DNA of 64,000 nucleotides from Nocardia sp. NBC_00416 (GTDB lineage: Bacteria > Actinomycetota > Actinomycetes > Mycobacteriales > Mycobacteriaceae). Shown in pieces: positions 17,623 to 25,647 of this stretch. Numbering within the stretch: the first letter of the stretch is position 1; the number at the start of each line of letters is the position of its first letter. Below the pieces are notes generated by a model, which saw only the letters and a list, made by a program, of their open reading frames with translations, made no database searches and was not told the origin of the DNA. The position numbers were made by a program, and so were the translations under genes. Location: the NCBI RefSeq assembly GCF_036032445.1, contig NZ_CP107932.1, forward strand, positions 436,501 through 500,500, written 5' to 3'.

Positions 17623-18193
17623 CTAAAGGGTTTGGCGACGCCGCAACCGTAAGAGGTTGCGACGGTGGATCGAGATGTACGGGTGGTCTGAGTCGAGTTT
17701 CTGTTCGGCCTCTGTGAGGTTCTGCTCGTACAGCGCGATCGCCTCGGCCACCCGGCCAGCGGACTCGTAGGCGTAGGCGAGGTTGCCACGTGAGGTCAAC
17801 GTATCAGGATGATCTGAGGCGAGGAGACGCATCCGGTCGGCGAGGACCTGCTCATGCAGAGCAATCGCCTCGGACAGTCCGCCCCGCGGACTCGTAGGCA
17901 AAGGCCAGGTGTTCCCGGGAGGCCAGGGTGTCAGGATGATCTGAGGCGAGAAGCCGCATCCGGTCGGCGAGGTTGCGTTCGCACAATGTGACCGCTTCCG
18001 GCACTTTCCCCGCTCTTCTGTATACGTTGGCGAGGTTGCCGCGTGAGACCAGGGAGTGGCGATGGTCAGGGCCCAGGACCCGCACACGGTCGGCGAGGAC
18101 CTGCTCGTGCAGAGCAATCGCCTTGGGCAGTCGCCCCACGAACTCGTAGGCAATGGCCAGGTTGCCGCGTGAGGTCAGGGTGTCGAGGTGGTC
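17623..18193 (-). pseudogene. Truncated, frameshifted TPR protein gene
   Basis: Minus-strand reading gives at least four 42-residue TPR units (AIALHEQVLADRMRLLASDHPDTLTSRGNLAYAYESAGR and variants) and a normal C-terminus. Near 17880 the frame changes inside AYESAGR, consistent with one extra base in the GCGGGGCGG run. The upstream part is missing: TPR codons run right up to 18193, where the IS3 copy begins. So the gene was cut by the IS insertion and has also acquired a frameshift. Confidence 0.8.
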
Positions 18194-18251
18194 TGAGGCT
18201 CCCCCCGGGTAGTGGACACCGAGTTAGCAGGATCGTTGATCCTGCGGAAGG

Positions 18252-18602
18252 ATGTCTGCTGTGTCTCGGAAACGTCGGTCGTTCACGACCGAGTACAAGG
18301 TCGAGGCTGCTCATCGGGTGATCGATTCCGGTCGCACGGTCGCCGAGGTCTCCCGCGAACTCGGCGTGCACGAGAGCCTGCTGGGCCGCTGGGTTGCTGA
18401 TGAACGCCGCCGCGTCGAAGCTGCTTCGGTGCATCGGGAACAGCCGTTGTCCGGTGCCGAGCGGGCGGAGTTGCTGCGGTTACGCAAACAGGTCGCTGAG
18501 CAGGACAAAGATATCGCGTTCCTGAAAAAAGCTTCGGCGTACTTGCCGCGATGCAGCAGAACCGGCCCGGTTCGAGTTGATGGCAGAGTGCGCCGCTCCT
18601 GA
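18252..18602 (+). CDS. IS3-family transposase OrfA, second copy
   Basis: 116 residues. Nearly the same protein as OrfA at 13333-13707, with Ser-Gly in place of Ser-Arg near the zipper and the same HTH and FLKKAS slippery region. It is intact by itself, but its OrfB partner is truncated, so it cannot make a full transposase, though it might act on or inhibit the complete copy. Confidence 0.85.
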   Translation: MSAVSRKRRSFTTEYKVEAAHRVIDSGRTVAEVSRELGVHESLLGRWVADERRRVEAASVHREQPLSGAERAELLRLRKQVAEQDKDIAFLKKASAYLPRCSRTGPVRVDGRVRRS

Positions 18603-18857
18603 TGCGTTCACCGGCGACTCTGGTGAGGACGTCGCGCGGATGGCGCGACTGTTGAATGTGTCCAGGTCCGGGTATTACGAGTACCGGAAACGGTGCCGGT
18701 CGGTGTCGTTGGCGCCTCGGGCGCAGCGCCGTGCCGATCTGGCGGTCAAGATAGTCGCCCATCACCGGGAATCCGACGGTACCTACGGTGCCCCGCGGAT
18801 CACCGCTGATCTGCGTGAGGCCGGTGAGAAGGTCAGCGAGAAGACCGTCGACAAGAT
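18577..18857 (+). pseudogene. IS3-family OrfB, truncated
   Basis: Matches the first ~95 residues of OrfB at 12480-13382 (ARMARLLNVSRSGYYEYRK, then EKTVDKI) and is then replaced by unrelated codons that run to a stop at 18903. The whole catalytic D-D-E core is lost. Confidence 0.85.
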
Positions 18858-19181
18858 CATAGACCCGAGGAGGGTCGGTCTGAGTAAGCAGGTGACGGAC
18901 TGACGCTTCTCCGAACCCGTTCGTCCGCCAATCGTAATCACGGCTCGGCTCATGGCGAGTGCGTTGCCCGCCGGCAGGCGGTCCGCCGCCTGAGCAATCA
19001 GGTCGGAACCGCTCGCGTGCAGTCCGCCTGCTCGTTACGGTATGACGAGGACTTGGGAGACGACCCTTCCCGACGGCACCCATGCCTCGAGTGTGCCCCC
19101 TCCCGACCGAGGACCCAGCCGAGAACCCGCGATAGTTGAATGCGAGACCTCACCAGTCCGGAACCCCGATACAGTCCGGTC
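18858..19181. other. Stretch without a supported gene
   Basis: Joins the truncated IS3 copy to the secreted-protein gene. Minus-strand frames pass through, but none is convincing. The promoter of the gene at 19182 should lie here; no clear -10/-35 pair was picked out. Confidence 0.4.
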
Positions 19182-19619
19182 ATGAAATTCGTTCGTAGGC
19201 TTGTCATTTGTGCAGTGGTGTTCGCCCTGCCAGGGCTGTCGGCAGCTGGGGTAGCCACCGCAGCCACCACGGTTCCGTTCCAGATCAACTCTGCTCCGTT
19301 CGGGAATCCGGCCGGGAGCTTCGATACCTTTGCAGCCAACTGCGTTGCTATTGTCGGCGAACAGTCCGGCGTCGTCGTTGTCGCAGGAGGCCGAGGCTCT
19401 GATTCCTCTGAATCCGGCCGAGGTTGGGGCTGTTCGGTCAATGCGTCGGTGCAGTGGATCAACCTCTCCACAGGCGCGACCGGGGCCGCGCAAACGTCCG
19501 ACGGGCTCCGCGGATTCCCTCCCGAGGCGACACTGCACACCGGTGTCGGGCAGGTTGCACTCATCCTCAATGCAGGCGGCATCCACACCCCCGGATTCGC
19601 TACGCTCTACGTGCCGTAG
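19182..19619 (+). CDS. Small secreted protein
   Basis: 145 residues. A classical signal peptide (MKFVRRLVICAVVFALPG then LSAAGVATAA) is expected to be cut after the Ala-rich end, before TTVPFQIN. The mature ~120-residue domain is Gly/Ser/Val-rich and probably beta-sheet, with two Cys (ANCVAIVG and WGCSVN) that may form a disulfide. No family is recognised. The start at 19182 was preferred over an upstream in-frame codon because it begins the signal peptide cleanly. Confidence 0.7.
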   Translation: MKFVRRLVICAVVFALPGLSAAGVATAATTVPFQINSAPFGNPAGSFDTFAANCVAIVGEQSGVVVVAGGRGSDSSESGRGWGCSVNASVQWINLSTGATGAAQTSDGLRGFPPEATLHTGVGQVALILNAGGIHTPGFATLYVP

Positions 19620-19654
19620 GACCGAACTCTCCCCTCAAAGCCGTCGGCGTCGCC

Positions 19655-19905
19655 AACGTCGCGGCCTGGACCTCCGCCATGCACCAGCACATCCAGGGCC
19701 GGATGCTCCTCACTCCCCGACACCTACTGGTATGCGTGCGACTTTGTTGAACGCACTTACGGAGAGGCTGTGGCCCGGCGATACGCGGCACACCGGGATC
19801 CTGGAACGACCGCAACCCCGATCTACACCAAAGCATCCCTAATGGAGTGTGCTGAAGCGCTCGTGGCAGTCACTGGACAGCATCCCCTCTTGCTCCTGGT
19901 ATGGG
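19655..19905 (+). pseudogene. Eroded gene fragment, perhaps integrase-like
   Basis: Reading frames that switch once near 19720 give WTSAMHQHIQGRMLLTP then DTYWYACDFVERTYGEAVAR, followed by YAAHRDPGTTATPIYTKASL and ECAEALVAVTGQHP. The last part resembles the C-terminal end of actinophage tyrosine integrases (TTATYTKATL..VA.AL..LTG), but the catalytic residues are not present and the assignment is weak. At minimum it is a decayed protein-coding stretch. Confidence 0.35.
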
Positions 19906-20229
19906 CAGGATCGGGTTTATGGAGCGAGAAGGGGACGCAGCCCTTGGATCAACATCCGAGAGGAATGACGTCGAACCTGTGTAGACGGTCTGTGAGAACC
20001 AGGGGACTGCGGGGGTTCGGTTGTAGTTCGAAGACATTCGGGATACAACCACGCGAGGCGTCGCGGAGACTGAGTTTTGTTGATGGACAGCTACGTCCGG
20101 TAGGCCGAGCATCTCACAGGTTCCAGGGTGTCCAAGCGTATGCCCGAGCACGGCCTTTGGCTGTCTGTAGGTTTTCCAGGCTCCTGCTTTGACCGCTTCA
20201 TCGGAAGGAGCGAGGGTCCCGGTTCTGTG

Positions 20230-20345
20230 GCTGGTAGTGCGCCGGGGCGAAGCGTGGGTTGGTCAGGGTTTAGGTAGTGGAGGTGTGGCGGCGTGGCGCG
20301 CACTGGGAATCGCCGAAAGCACCGTCAAATTCCACGTCAACGGCG
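20230..20345 (+). pseudogene. lsr2-like leader fused to a LuxR-type helix-turn-helix fragment
   Basis: Bases 20235-20301 align with the leader of the lsr2 gene (43985-44053), including CAGGGTTT, TAGTGGAGGTGTGGC and the GTGGCGCGC start. Directly after it another frame reads LGIAESTVKFHVN, the recognition helix of LuxR-family regulators, and then degenerates. Nothing here can encode a working protein. Confidence 0.45.
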
Positions 20346-20410
20346 GTACCGAGCCATCGGCCCGCACGAGGGTCGGCGCCGAGCGTAATCGGTGAATCCG
20401 GTGCGGTGGG

Positions 20411-21436
20411 TCAGAGCCAGTGCTTGTACTTGAACACGGCCCAGAGGCCCAGCCCCAGACCGAGCATGAGTGCTACCGCGAACGGATAGCCCCACGCCCA
20501 GTGGAGTTCGGGCATGTGGTCGAAGTTCATGCCGTAGATGGACGCAACGAGTGTGGGGGTGAAGAGGATGGCCGCCCAGGAAGAGATCCTTTTGACTTCT
20601 TCGCCTTGGGCGAAGCTCGCGCTGGACATGCGTTGCATGGCGTCGTTCTGTTCCAGTGCGATGAGGGTGGAGTGCACGCCGAGGGCATTTTCGAGCAGGG
20701 ACCGGCAGGTGGTGACGCGTTCGGTGACGCGGATGAGGTGGTCGGCGACGTTGCGGAGCCGGTTCCGGACTTCGCCGCCGGTGCCGTAGTGGTCGGCGCC
20801 GCGCAGCAGGCTCTGGACCATGTCGGGGAGCGGGCCGATCGCGCGTTGGAACGAGATGACCTGTTCGATCAGCAGGTAGATGCGTTCGGACAGGTTCGGG
20901 TCGACGGGGCCCCCGCTGAAGAGGCTGTCTTCGACTTCGTCGATGTCTTCTTCCAAGCCGGCGACGACCGGGGCATACCCGTCGACGATCTGGTCGAGTA
21001 GTGCGGTGAGCATGGCCTCGGGGCCGAGGCCGAGGAAATCCGGTTCGGCTTCGAGTGCCACGCGGGTGGCGGTCAGATCGGGGAAGTTCCCGCGGCGCAA
21101 GGTGAGGACGAACTGCGGTGCGACGAAGAGATGGATCTCGCCGAACTCGACCCGTTCGCTGGCGTCGTGGTAGGCGCCGGGGCGCAGGACGACGAACATC
21201 GTGTTGCCGTAGCGTTCGAGTTTCGCGCGCTGATGTCCCTTCTGGGCGTCTTCGATGGCCAGTGGATGCAGCCCGAATCGGGTGGCGGCGTCGGCGAGCG
21301 CATCGGGGTCGGGGTCCTGTAATCCGAGCCAGGCCACCGTATTTCCGGCCTGCAGGGCGCGGTCGGCTTCTTCGAAACTGTGCAGGATCGCGGTGCGGTG
21401 CCCGTCGATGTAGAGGTGGCCGTCGATGGGTGTCAT
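20411..21436 (-). CDS. corA: CorA-type Mg2+/Co2+ transporter
   Basis: 341 residues. The C-terminus has two membrane helices, with the CorA signature YGMNF at the end of the first (ILFTPTLVASIYGMNFDHMP) and a short Lys-rich tail (FKYKHWL). The large N-terminal part is the cytoplasmic alpha/beta and long-helix funnel. It should form a pentameric divalent-cation channel in the inner membrane. The ATG overlaps the stop codon of the TetR gene in an ATGA arrangement, indicating translational coupling; upstream in-frame codons belong to the TetR gene in another frame and were rejected. Confidence 0.92.
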   Translation of the reverse strand: MTPIDGHLYIDGHRTAILHSFEEADRALQAGNTVAWLGLQDPDPDALADAATRFGLHPLAIEDAQKGHQRAKLERYGNTMFVVLRPGAYHDASERVEFGEIHLFVAPQFVLTLRRGNFPDLTATRVALEAEPDFLGLGPEAMLTALLDQIVDGYAPVVAGLEEDIDEVEDSLFSGGPVDPNLSERIYLLIEQVISFQRAIGPLPDMVQSLLRGADHYGTGGEVRNRLRNVADHLIRVTERVTTCRSLLENALGVHSTLIALEQNDAMQRMSSASFAQGEEVKRISSWAAILFTPTLVASIYGMNFDHMPELHWAWGYPFAVALMLGLGLGLWAVFKYKHWL

Positions 21437-22074
21437 ACCCGGCCTCCCTTGTCGTCGACGGTCTCCGGCTGCGGCGCGAGGATCTGCTGGATCGCCGGGG
21501 CGAGGATGGTGACGAGTTCGTCGGTATCGGCTTCGACGAGGGTGGGCACGCCGATGATGCGGCGGCCGGTGACGAGCCCGACCAGCATCGACGAGGCCAG
21601 GCCGGCGCGTAGAGCCGCATCCGCGTCGGTGCGTGTCCGGGTGCCCTCCAGTAGCCGGGATTGGATGAAGTCGCGTAGCTGTTCGCTCGCGTTCTCGTTG
21701 ACGATCGCGCCGCGCAACATCGCCATCAGGGGCTCGGATTCCTCGGGTGCCCCCTCCCACGCTCCCAGGTAGGCGCGCACGACTCGTTCGCCCAGGTGGT
21801 CGTCGGGTCCTTCGAACGCGGTGCTGAACCGTTGCAGCGCCGCGGGCGGGATGGCCATCACGGCCGCGAAGAGTTCCTCTTTGGACCGGTAGAACTGGAT
21901 CACCTGCGAGGGATCCACCCCCGCGTCGGCGGCGACGCGCCGGATCGTGGTGGCGGCGAAGCCGTCGCCGGCGAACCGCGCGCGTGCCGCGTCGAGGATC
22001 GCCTGGCGGGTGGTCGACGTGCCGGGTCGCCGGCCGCGGCGCGCCTTGGCCGGTGATCCTTCCTGGGTCGTCAT
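21433..22074 (-). CDS. TetR-family transcriptional regulator
   Basis: 213 residues. An N-terminal TetR helix-turn-helix (QAILDAARARFAGDGFAATT, then DPSQVIQFYRSKEELF) is followed by a helical ligand-binding domain. It is divergent from the CocE-type hydrolase gene, with a palindrome between them, and is translationally coupled to corA. It probably represses its own operon and perhaps the hydrolase gene. The ligand is unknown. Confidence 0.9.
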   Translation of the reverse strand: MTTQEGSPAKARRGRRPGTSTTRQAILDAARARFAGDGFAATTIRRVAADAGVDPSQVIQFYRSKEELFAAVMAIPPAALQRFSTAFEGPDDHLGERVVRAYLGAWEGAPEESEPLMAMLRGAIVNENASEQLRDFIQSRLLEGTRTRTDADAALRAGLASSMLVGLVTGRRIIGVPTLVEADTDELVTILAPAIQQILAPQPETVDDKGGRV

Positions 22075-22101
22075 ACGTTGAATCTATCGCCTCACATTTT
22101 T

Positions 22102-22117
22102 CTCAACACGCGTTGAG
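22102..22117. promoter_or_regulatory. Candidate TetR operator
   Basis: CTCAACACGCGTTGAG has 6-bp inverted arms around four bases and sits 27 bp before the TetR start in the divergent intergenic region. The arms, and the typical spacing between a TetR gene and its divergent target, make it the best operator candidate. Confidence 0.6.
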
Positions 22118-22193
22118 TTTTTGGGCTTGTGCTCGTACGCTCGTCGGAGAACGGAAAGTTATCCCAGGTCACGAGACGAAAAGGGGCTCATCG

Positions 22194-23933
22194 ATGAGCG
22201 AAGACCAGAAGATGTTCGTACCGTCTCATCCGCTGCCGGCCGCCCGGACCGGCGTGTTGACCGGTTTCGACCCCGGTACCCGAACCCTGGAGGCGGGGTT
22301 CCGGATCGCGCCGCCGTTCCGGCCGCTGCCGGTCGACATCGTGTTCGACAAGGACGTCCCTGTTCCACTGCGGGACGGCACCACGATCCATGTCGACCTG
22401 TTCCGTCCCGCGGGCGCGGAGCAGGTACCGGTGCTCGTGGCGTGGAGTCCGTACGGCAAAGGGCAGGGCAGCTCACCCAGCGTGATGGGCGTCTTCGGCC
22501 TGGTCGGCTTGGACAACGGCATCGTCTCGGGGCTGGAGAAGTTCGAAGGCCCGGATCCGGCGTACTGGTGCGCGCACGGGTACGCGATCTGTAACCCCGA
22601 TATCCGCGGGGTGGTCGACTCCGACGGCGACAGTGTGCTGTGGGACCGCCAAGAAGGCCGTGACTGCTACGACCTGATCGAATGGCTCGCCGAACAGTCC
22701 TGGTGCACCGGCAAAGTCGGGATGAGCGGAACCTCCTACCTCGCGGTATCGCAATGGTTCACCGCCGCCGAGCAGCCACCCCACCTGGCGGCGATCAACC
22801 CGTGGGAGGGCGTCAGCGATGTCTATCGCGATCTGGTGATGCGGGGTGGGATACCCGACACCGGGTTCGCCGAGCAGCTGCAGGACGGCAGCTTCTTCGG
22901 CAAGAACCGGAAAGAGGACATCGTCGCCGAGGCGCAGCGCTACCCGCTGATGAACGAGCTCTGGGAGAACAAGATCCCCGACTTCGGCCGCATCACCGTG
23001 CCCGCTTATATCGTGGCCAGCTACTCCAACACTCTGCACACGGCGGGAACGTTCCGCGCGTGGCGGCGGATCGCCTCGGAGCAGAAGTGGCTGCGCATCC
23101 ACAACAGCCAGGAATGGCCCGACTACTACGACGAAACGAATCGGCAGGATCTGCATCGCTTCTTCGACCACTTCCTGAAAGGTGAGGACAACGGCTGGGA
23201 GAAGACGCCCCGCGTGCGCTACTCCCTGCTCGACCTCCAGGGCGGCGACCAGGTGAACATCCCTGCGGATCAGTTCCCGCCGGCAGACGTCACGCCTGTG
23301 AAGTACTACCTCGACGGGAACTCGCGGACGCTGACCAACGCGGCGCCCGAAGCCGCGGCGAGGGCCGGATACGCCGTCGGGGCCAATCCCGACGAGGTCT
23401 CGTTCGTGAAGCGTTTCGATCAGGAGACTGTGCTGGTCGGCTACCCGAAGGCGCACCTGTGGGTCGAGGCGGAGGGCGCGGACGATATGGACCTGTTCCT
23501 CCTGGTTCAGAAGCTCGACGCGTACGGTACGCCGCTGCGGCAGTTCACGGTGCCCAACCAGAACGCGCGGGTGCACGACGTCACCGAACGCGGCGCCTCG
23601 GTCCTGCGGTACAAGGGCACGGATGGACGCCTGCGTGTCTCGATGCGCCATCTCGACGAGCAGCTGTCGACCGCGGACATCCCCGCCCACAGCTTCGACC
23701 GAATCGAGAAGCTGTCACCCGGCGAGGCCGTCGATATCGAAATCGACCTACTCCCGGTCGGACTCACCTTCCGGCCGGGCGAACAGCTCCGTCTCGTCGT
23801 CAGCAGCCGATCGCTCCTCGGCACGATGATGCCGGGCAACCGCGAGTACACACCGGCCACCGGCGGGCAGCACATCGTCCACACCGGGGGCGACCGGGCG
23901 TCGTACCTACAGCTGCCGGTCGAGCCCGCGTGA
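22194..23933 (+). CDS. CocE/NonD-family alpha/beta hydrolase
   Basis: 579 residues from ATG 22194 with AAGGGG upstream. The N-terminal S15/CocE domain has the nucleophile elbow GMSGTSYLA (Ser at about 178), the preceding RGVVDSDGD and WLAEQSWCTGKVG segments, and a helical cap. The C-terminal jelly-roll PepX_C domain (VEIDLLPVGLTFRPGEQLRL) is typical. Such enzymes hydrolyse acyl esters or act as X-Pro dipeptidyl peptidases. No signal peptide, so cytoplasmic. The substrate cannot be told from sequence. Confidence 0.9.
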   Translation: MSEDQKMFVPSHPLPAARTGVLTGFDPGTRTLEAGFRIAPPFRPLPVDIVFDKDVPVPLRDGTTIHVDLFRPAGAEQVPVLVAWSPYGKGQGSSPSVMGVFGLVGLDNGIVSGLEKFEGPDPAYWCAHGYAICNPDIRGVVDSDGDSVLWDRQEGRDCYDLIEWLAEQSWCTGKVGMSGTSYLAVSQWFTAAEQPPHLAAINPWEGVSDVYRDLVMRGGIPDTGFAEQLQDGSFFGKNRKEDIVAEAQRYPLMNELWENKIPDFGRITVPAYIVASYSNTLHTAGTFRAWRRIASEQKWLRIHNSQEWPDYYDETNRQDLHRFFDHFLKGEDNGWEKTPRVRYSLLDLQGGDQVNIPADQFPPADVTPVKYYLDGNSRTLTNAAPEAAARAGYAVGANPDEVSFVKRFDQETVLVGYPKAHLWVEAEGADDMDLFLLVQKLDAYGTPLRQFTVPNQNARVHDVTERGASVLRYKGTDGRLRVSMRHLDEQLSTADIPAHSFDRIEKLSPGEAVDIEIDLLPVGLTFRPGEQLRLVVSSRSLLGTMMPGNREYTPATGGQHIVHTGGDRASYLQLPVEPA

Positions 23934-24049
23934 CCGGGCGCTGACACCGCCGGATCGTGGGTGGCACCTCCGGCAAGACTCGTGCCTCCACGCCAGCGGA
24001 CGAGGTGGCCGCCGCGTGCTCCGCTTCTTCCGTGCCGGTGTCCTGCCGT

Positions 24050-24865
24050 TCACGACGGCGAGTCGAGGGTATGCCGACGCAGGATCATGGTTGGGACGGT
24101 ACGACGCAGCGCGTCGATTGCGGCGTCGTTGTCGCGTCTGGCGAGGGCATCGACGAGGTCTTCCATGACCTCGGCCAACGGACTCGGGTCGACGTCCTCG
24201 GGTGGGGTGGTCTCCAGCTCGGTGCGCACGTAACTTGTGCCGACATCCATGATGCTCAGGTAGAGAGTGTTGAGCAGGACGCCCTTGCCCATGTCGGCGA
24301 GGCGGGCGTGCAGGGCCCAGCATGCCCAGACGAAATCCGAGACCGTACCCGAGGTGCGGGTTCGCCGCACGTGTTCGAGATGTTCGGCAAGTGCGTCCTG
24401 ATCAGCGAGGGTGATGCGACGCAGCACCTCCTCGATCAGCAGGGGGGCGATCGCGTCGCGGATTTGCACGGCTTCGTTGAACGCCGAATCCTGGTCGGCC
24501 GCGGTGCGGAACCATCCGTTCATCCGAGACAGGGGTGAGGGGTCGCAGGCGAACAGCCCGCCGCCGGGGCCGGGGCGGGAGGTGATGATTCCGCGAGTCT
24601 GCGCGAGTTTGATCGCCTCGTTGATGGTGCCGACCGAGACGCCGCAGAGCTTGCGCAACTCGTCTTTGCTGCCGATTCGCTCTCCGGCGGGTATCGCCGC
24701 CGCCAATCGGGCGATCTGGCCTGCTGCCTGCTCGGCGCGGGACCTGCCCACAGTGACCGTACTGCCCACATCTGTTGCGCGAGACCAGAGTTCACGTGAG
24801 TATGCGGGGCCCTCGAAATCCTCGGCGAAGGCTCCGGCGGCGGTGTCGCCGTCGTTTCCGCTCAT
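24050..24865 (-). CDS. GntR-family (FCD/FadR type) transcriptional regulator
   Basis: 271 residues from ATG 24865, preceded by GGGAGGAA. An N-terminal winged helix-turn-helix (LRKLCGVSVGTINEAIKLAQ with RPGPGGGLF in the wing) is followed by an FCD-type helical effector domain. It is divergent from the flavin reductase gene and the intergenic region holds three near-identical AATTAATCATGA sites. It is the obvious regulator of the catabolic cluster; repression relieved by a pathway intermediate is the family's usual mode and is inferred here. Confidence 0.9.
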   Translation of the reverse strand: MSGNDGDTAAGAFAEDFEGPAYSRELWSRATDVGSTVTVGRSRAEQAAGQIARLAAAIPAGERIGSKDELRKLCGVSVGTINEAIKLAQTRGIITSRPGPGGGLFACDPSPLSRMNGWFRTAADQDSAFNEAVQIRDAIAPLLIEEVLRRITLADQDALAEHLEHVRRTRTSGTVSDFVWACWALHARLADMGKGVLLNTLYLSIMDVGTSYVRTELETTPPEDVDPSPLAEVMEDLVDALARRDNDAAIDALRRTVPTMILRRHTLDSPS

Positions 24866-24907
24866 CGCTTCCTCCCTGCTGGAGAGACGGTGCCCAGTCA
24901 CTGTAGC

Positions 24908-25059
24908 AATTAATCATGACTATTCCGTATCCCCAGGTCCGCCATGCGCCGCGGACGTGGATCCGGTGGCGAAATTAATCATGATTATTTTCCCGATCCT
25001 CTTGACATGTGACCGGGGCCACCTCAGCATGGGTGGGGCCGCAATTAATCATGATGATT
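24908..25059. promoter_or_regulatory. Three repeated GntR operator candidates
   Basis: AATTAATCATGACTATT (24908-24924), AATTAATCATGATTATT (24973-24989) and AATTAATCATGATGATT (25043-25059). The central copy contains the perfect 12-bp palindrome TAATCATGATTA. The sites are 65 and 70 bp apart and are AT-rich islands in GC-rich DNA, in the gap between the divergent regulator and catabolic genes. Confidence 0.8.
25002..25030 (+). promoter_or_regulatory. Candidate promoter of the catabolic cluster
   Basis: TTGACA at 25002 and a weak CAGCAT at 25025, separated by 17 bases. The second operator lies just upstream and the third between it and the ribosome-binding site, a layout suited to repression. 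Confidence 0.4.
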
Positions 25060-25078
25060 TACCGAAAGGTGGCCGGCG

Positions 25079-25597
25079 ATGTCGGATCAGCATTTTCGAG
25101 ACCTCATGGCGGGCGTGTGCGCGCCGGTCACGGTGGTCACCACCGCTGACGCGCAGGGTCCGCACGGTGCCACGGTGAGCTCGCTGGCGTCGCTGTCGTT
25201 ACGTCCGGCGTTGATCTCGATCGCGCTGGACCACCGGTCCGCCCTGTTGGCCCGGATCCGGGACCGTGGCAGGTTCGCGGTCAACGTCCTCGCCTCCGGC
25301 CAAGACCAGCTGGCGACACTGTTCGCCACTCGTGGCGCCGACCGGTTCGCGACCACCGGATGGTCCCTCGCCGAGGGGCTACCTCGGCTGGACGGTGTGG
25401 TCGGCTGGGCCGCCTGCGATGTGTGGCAGACCGTCGAGGCAGGTGACCACCTGCTGTTGATCGGCTCGGTGACCCGCGCCGCGTCCACGCAGGAAGCCCC
25501 GCTGGTATACGGCCACCGCACCTTCGGAACCCACTCGCGATTCGCGGCGCGCCCACGCCGGCCCATCGTCGACGACATCACCGCCTGTTCCCGCTGA
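25079..25597 (+). CDS. Flavin reductase domain protein (HpaC type)
   Basis: 172 residues with GAAAGGTGG before the ATG. It matches the flavin_reduct fold: VCAPVTVVTTADAQGPHGAT, then SLASLSLRPALISIALD and FAVNVLASGQ, ending in the YGHRTFGTHS strand. It should use NAD(P)H to reduce FMN or FAD and hand it to the monooxygenase encoded 50 bp downstream, making a two-component flavin monooxygenase system. First gene of the cluster. Confidence 0.88.
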   Translation: MSDQHFRDLMAGVCAPVTVVTTADAQGPHGATVSSLASLSLRPALISIALDHRSALLARIRDRGRFAVNVLASGQDQLATLFATRGADRFATTGWSLAEGLPRLDGVVGWAACDVWQTVEAGDHLLLIGSVTRAASTQEAPLVYGHRTFGTHSRFAARPRRPIVDDITACSR

Positions 25598-25647
25598 CCA
25601 GCGCCGATCCACCCTTCAGTCCTACGTAGTACCGATCAGGAGAAACG

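Larger units (their letters stand above)
18194..18857 (+). mobile_element. Truncated second copy of the IS3-family element
   Basis: Begins with the same terminal TGAGGCTCCCCCCGGGTAGTGGACA as the complete copy at 12450-13765 and is nearly identical until about 18857, inside orfB, where unrelated sequence starts. The distal end is absent. Confidence 0.9.

Noticed and set aside
22473..23690. 405-codon minus-strand frame
   Set aside because: Antisense of the CocE-type hydrolase; no start signal and no recognisable domain.
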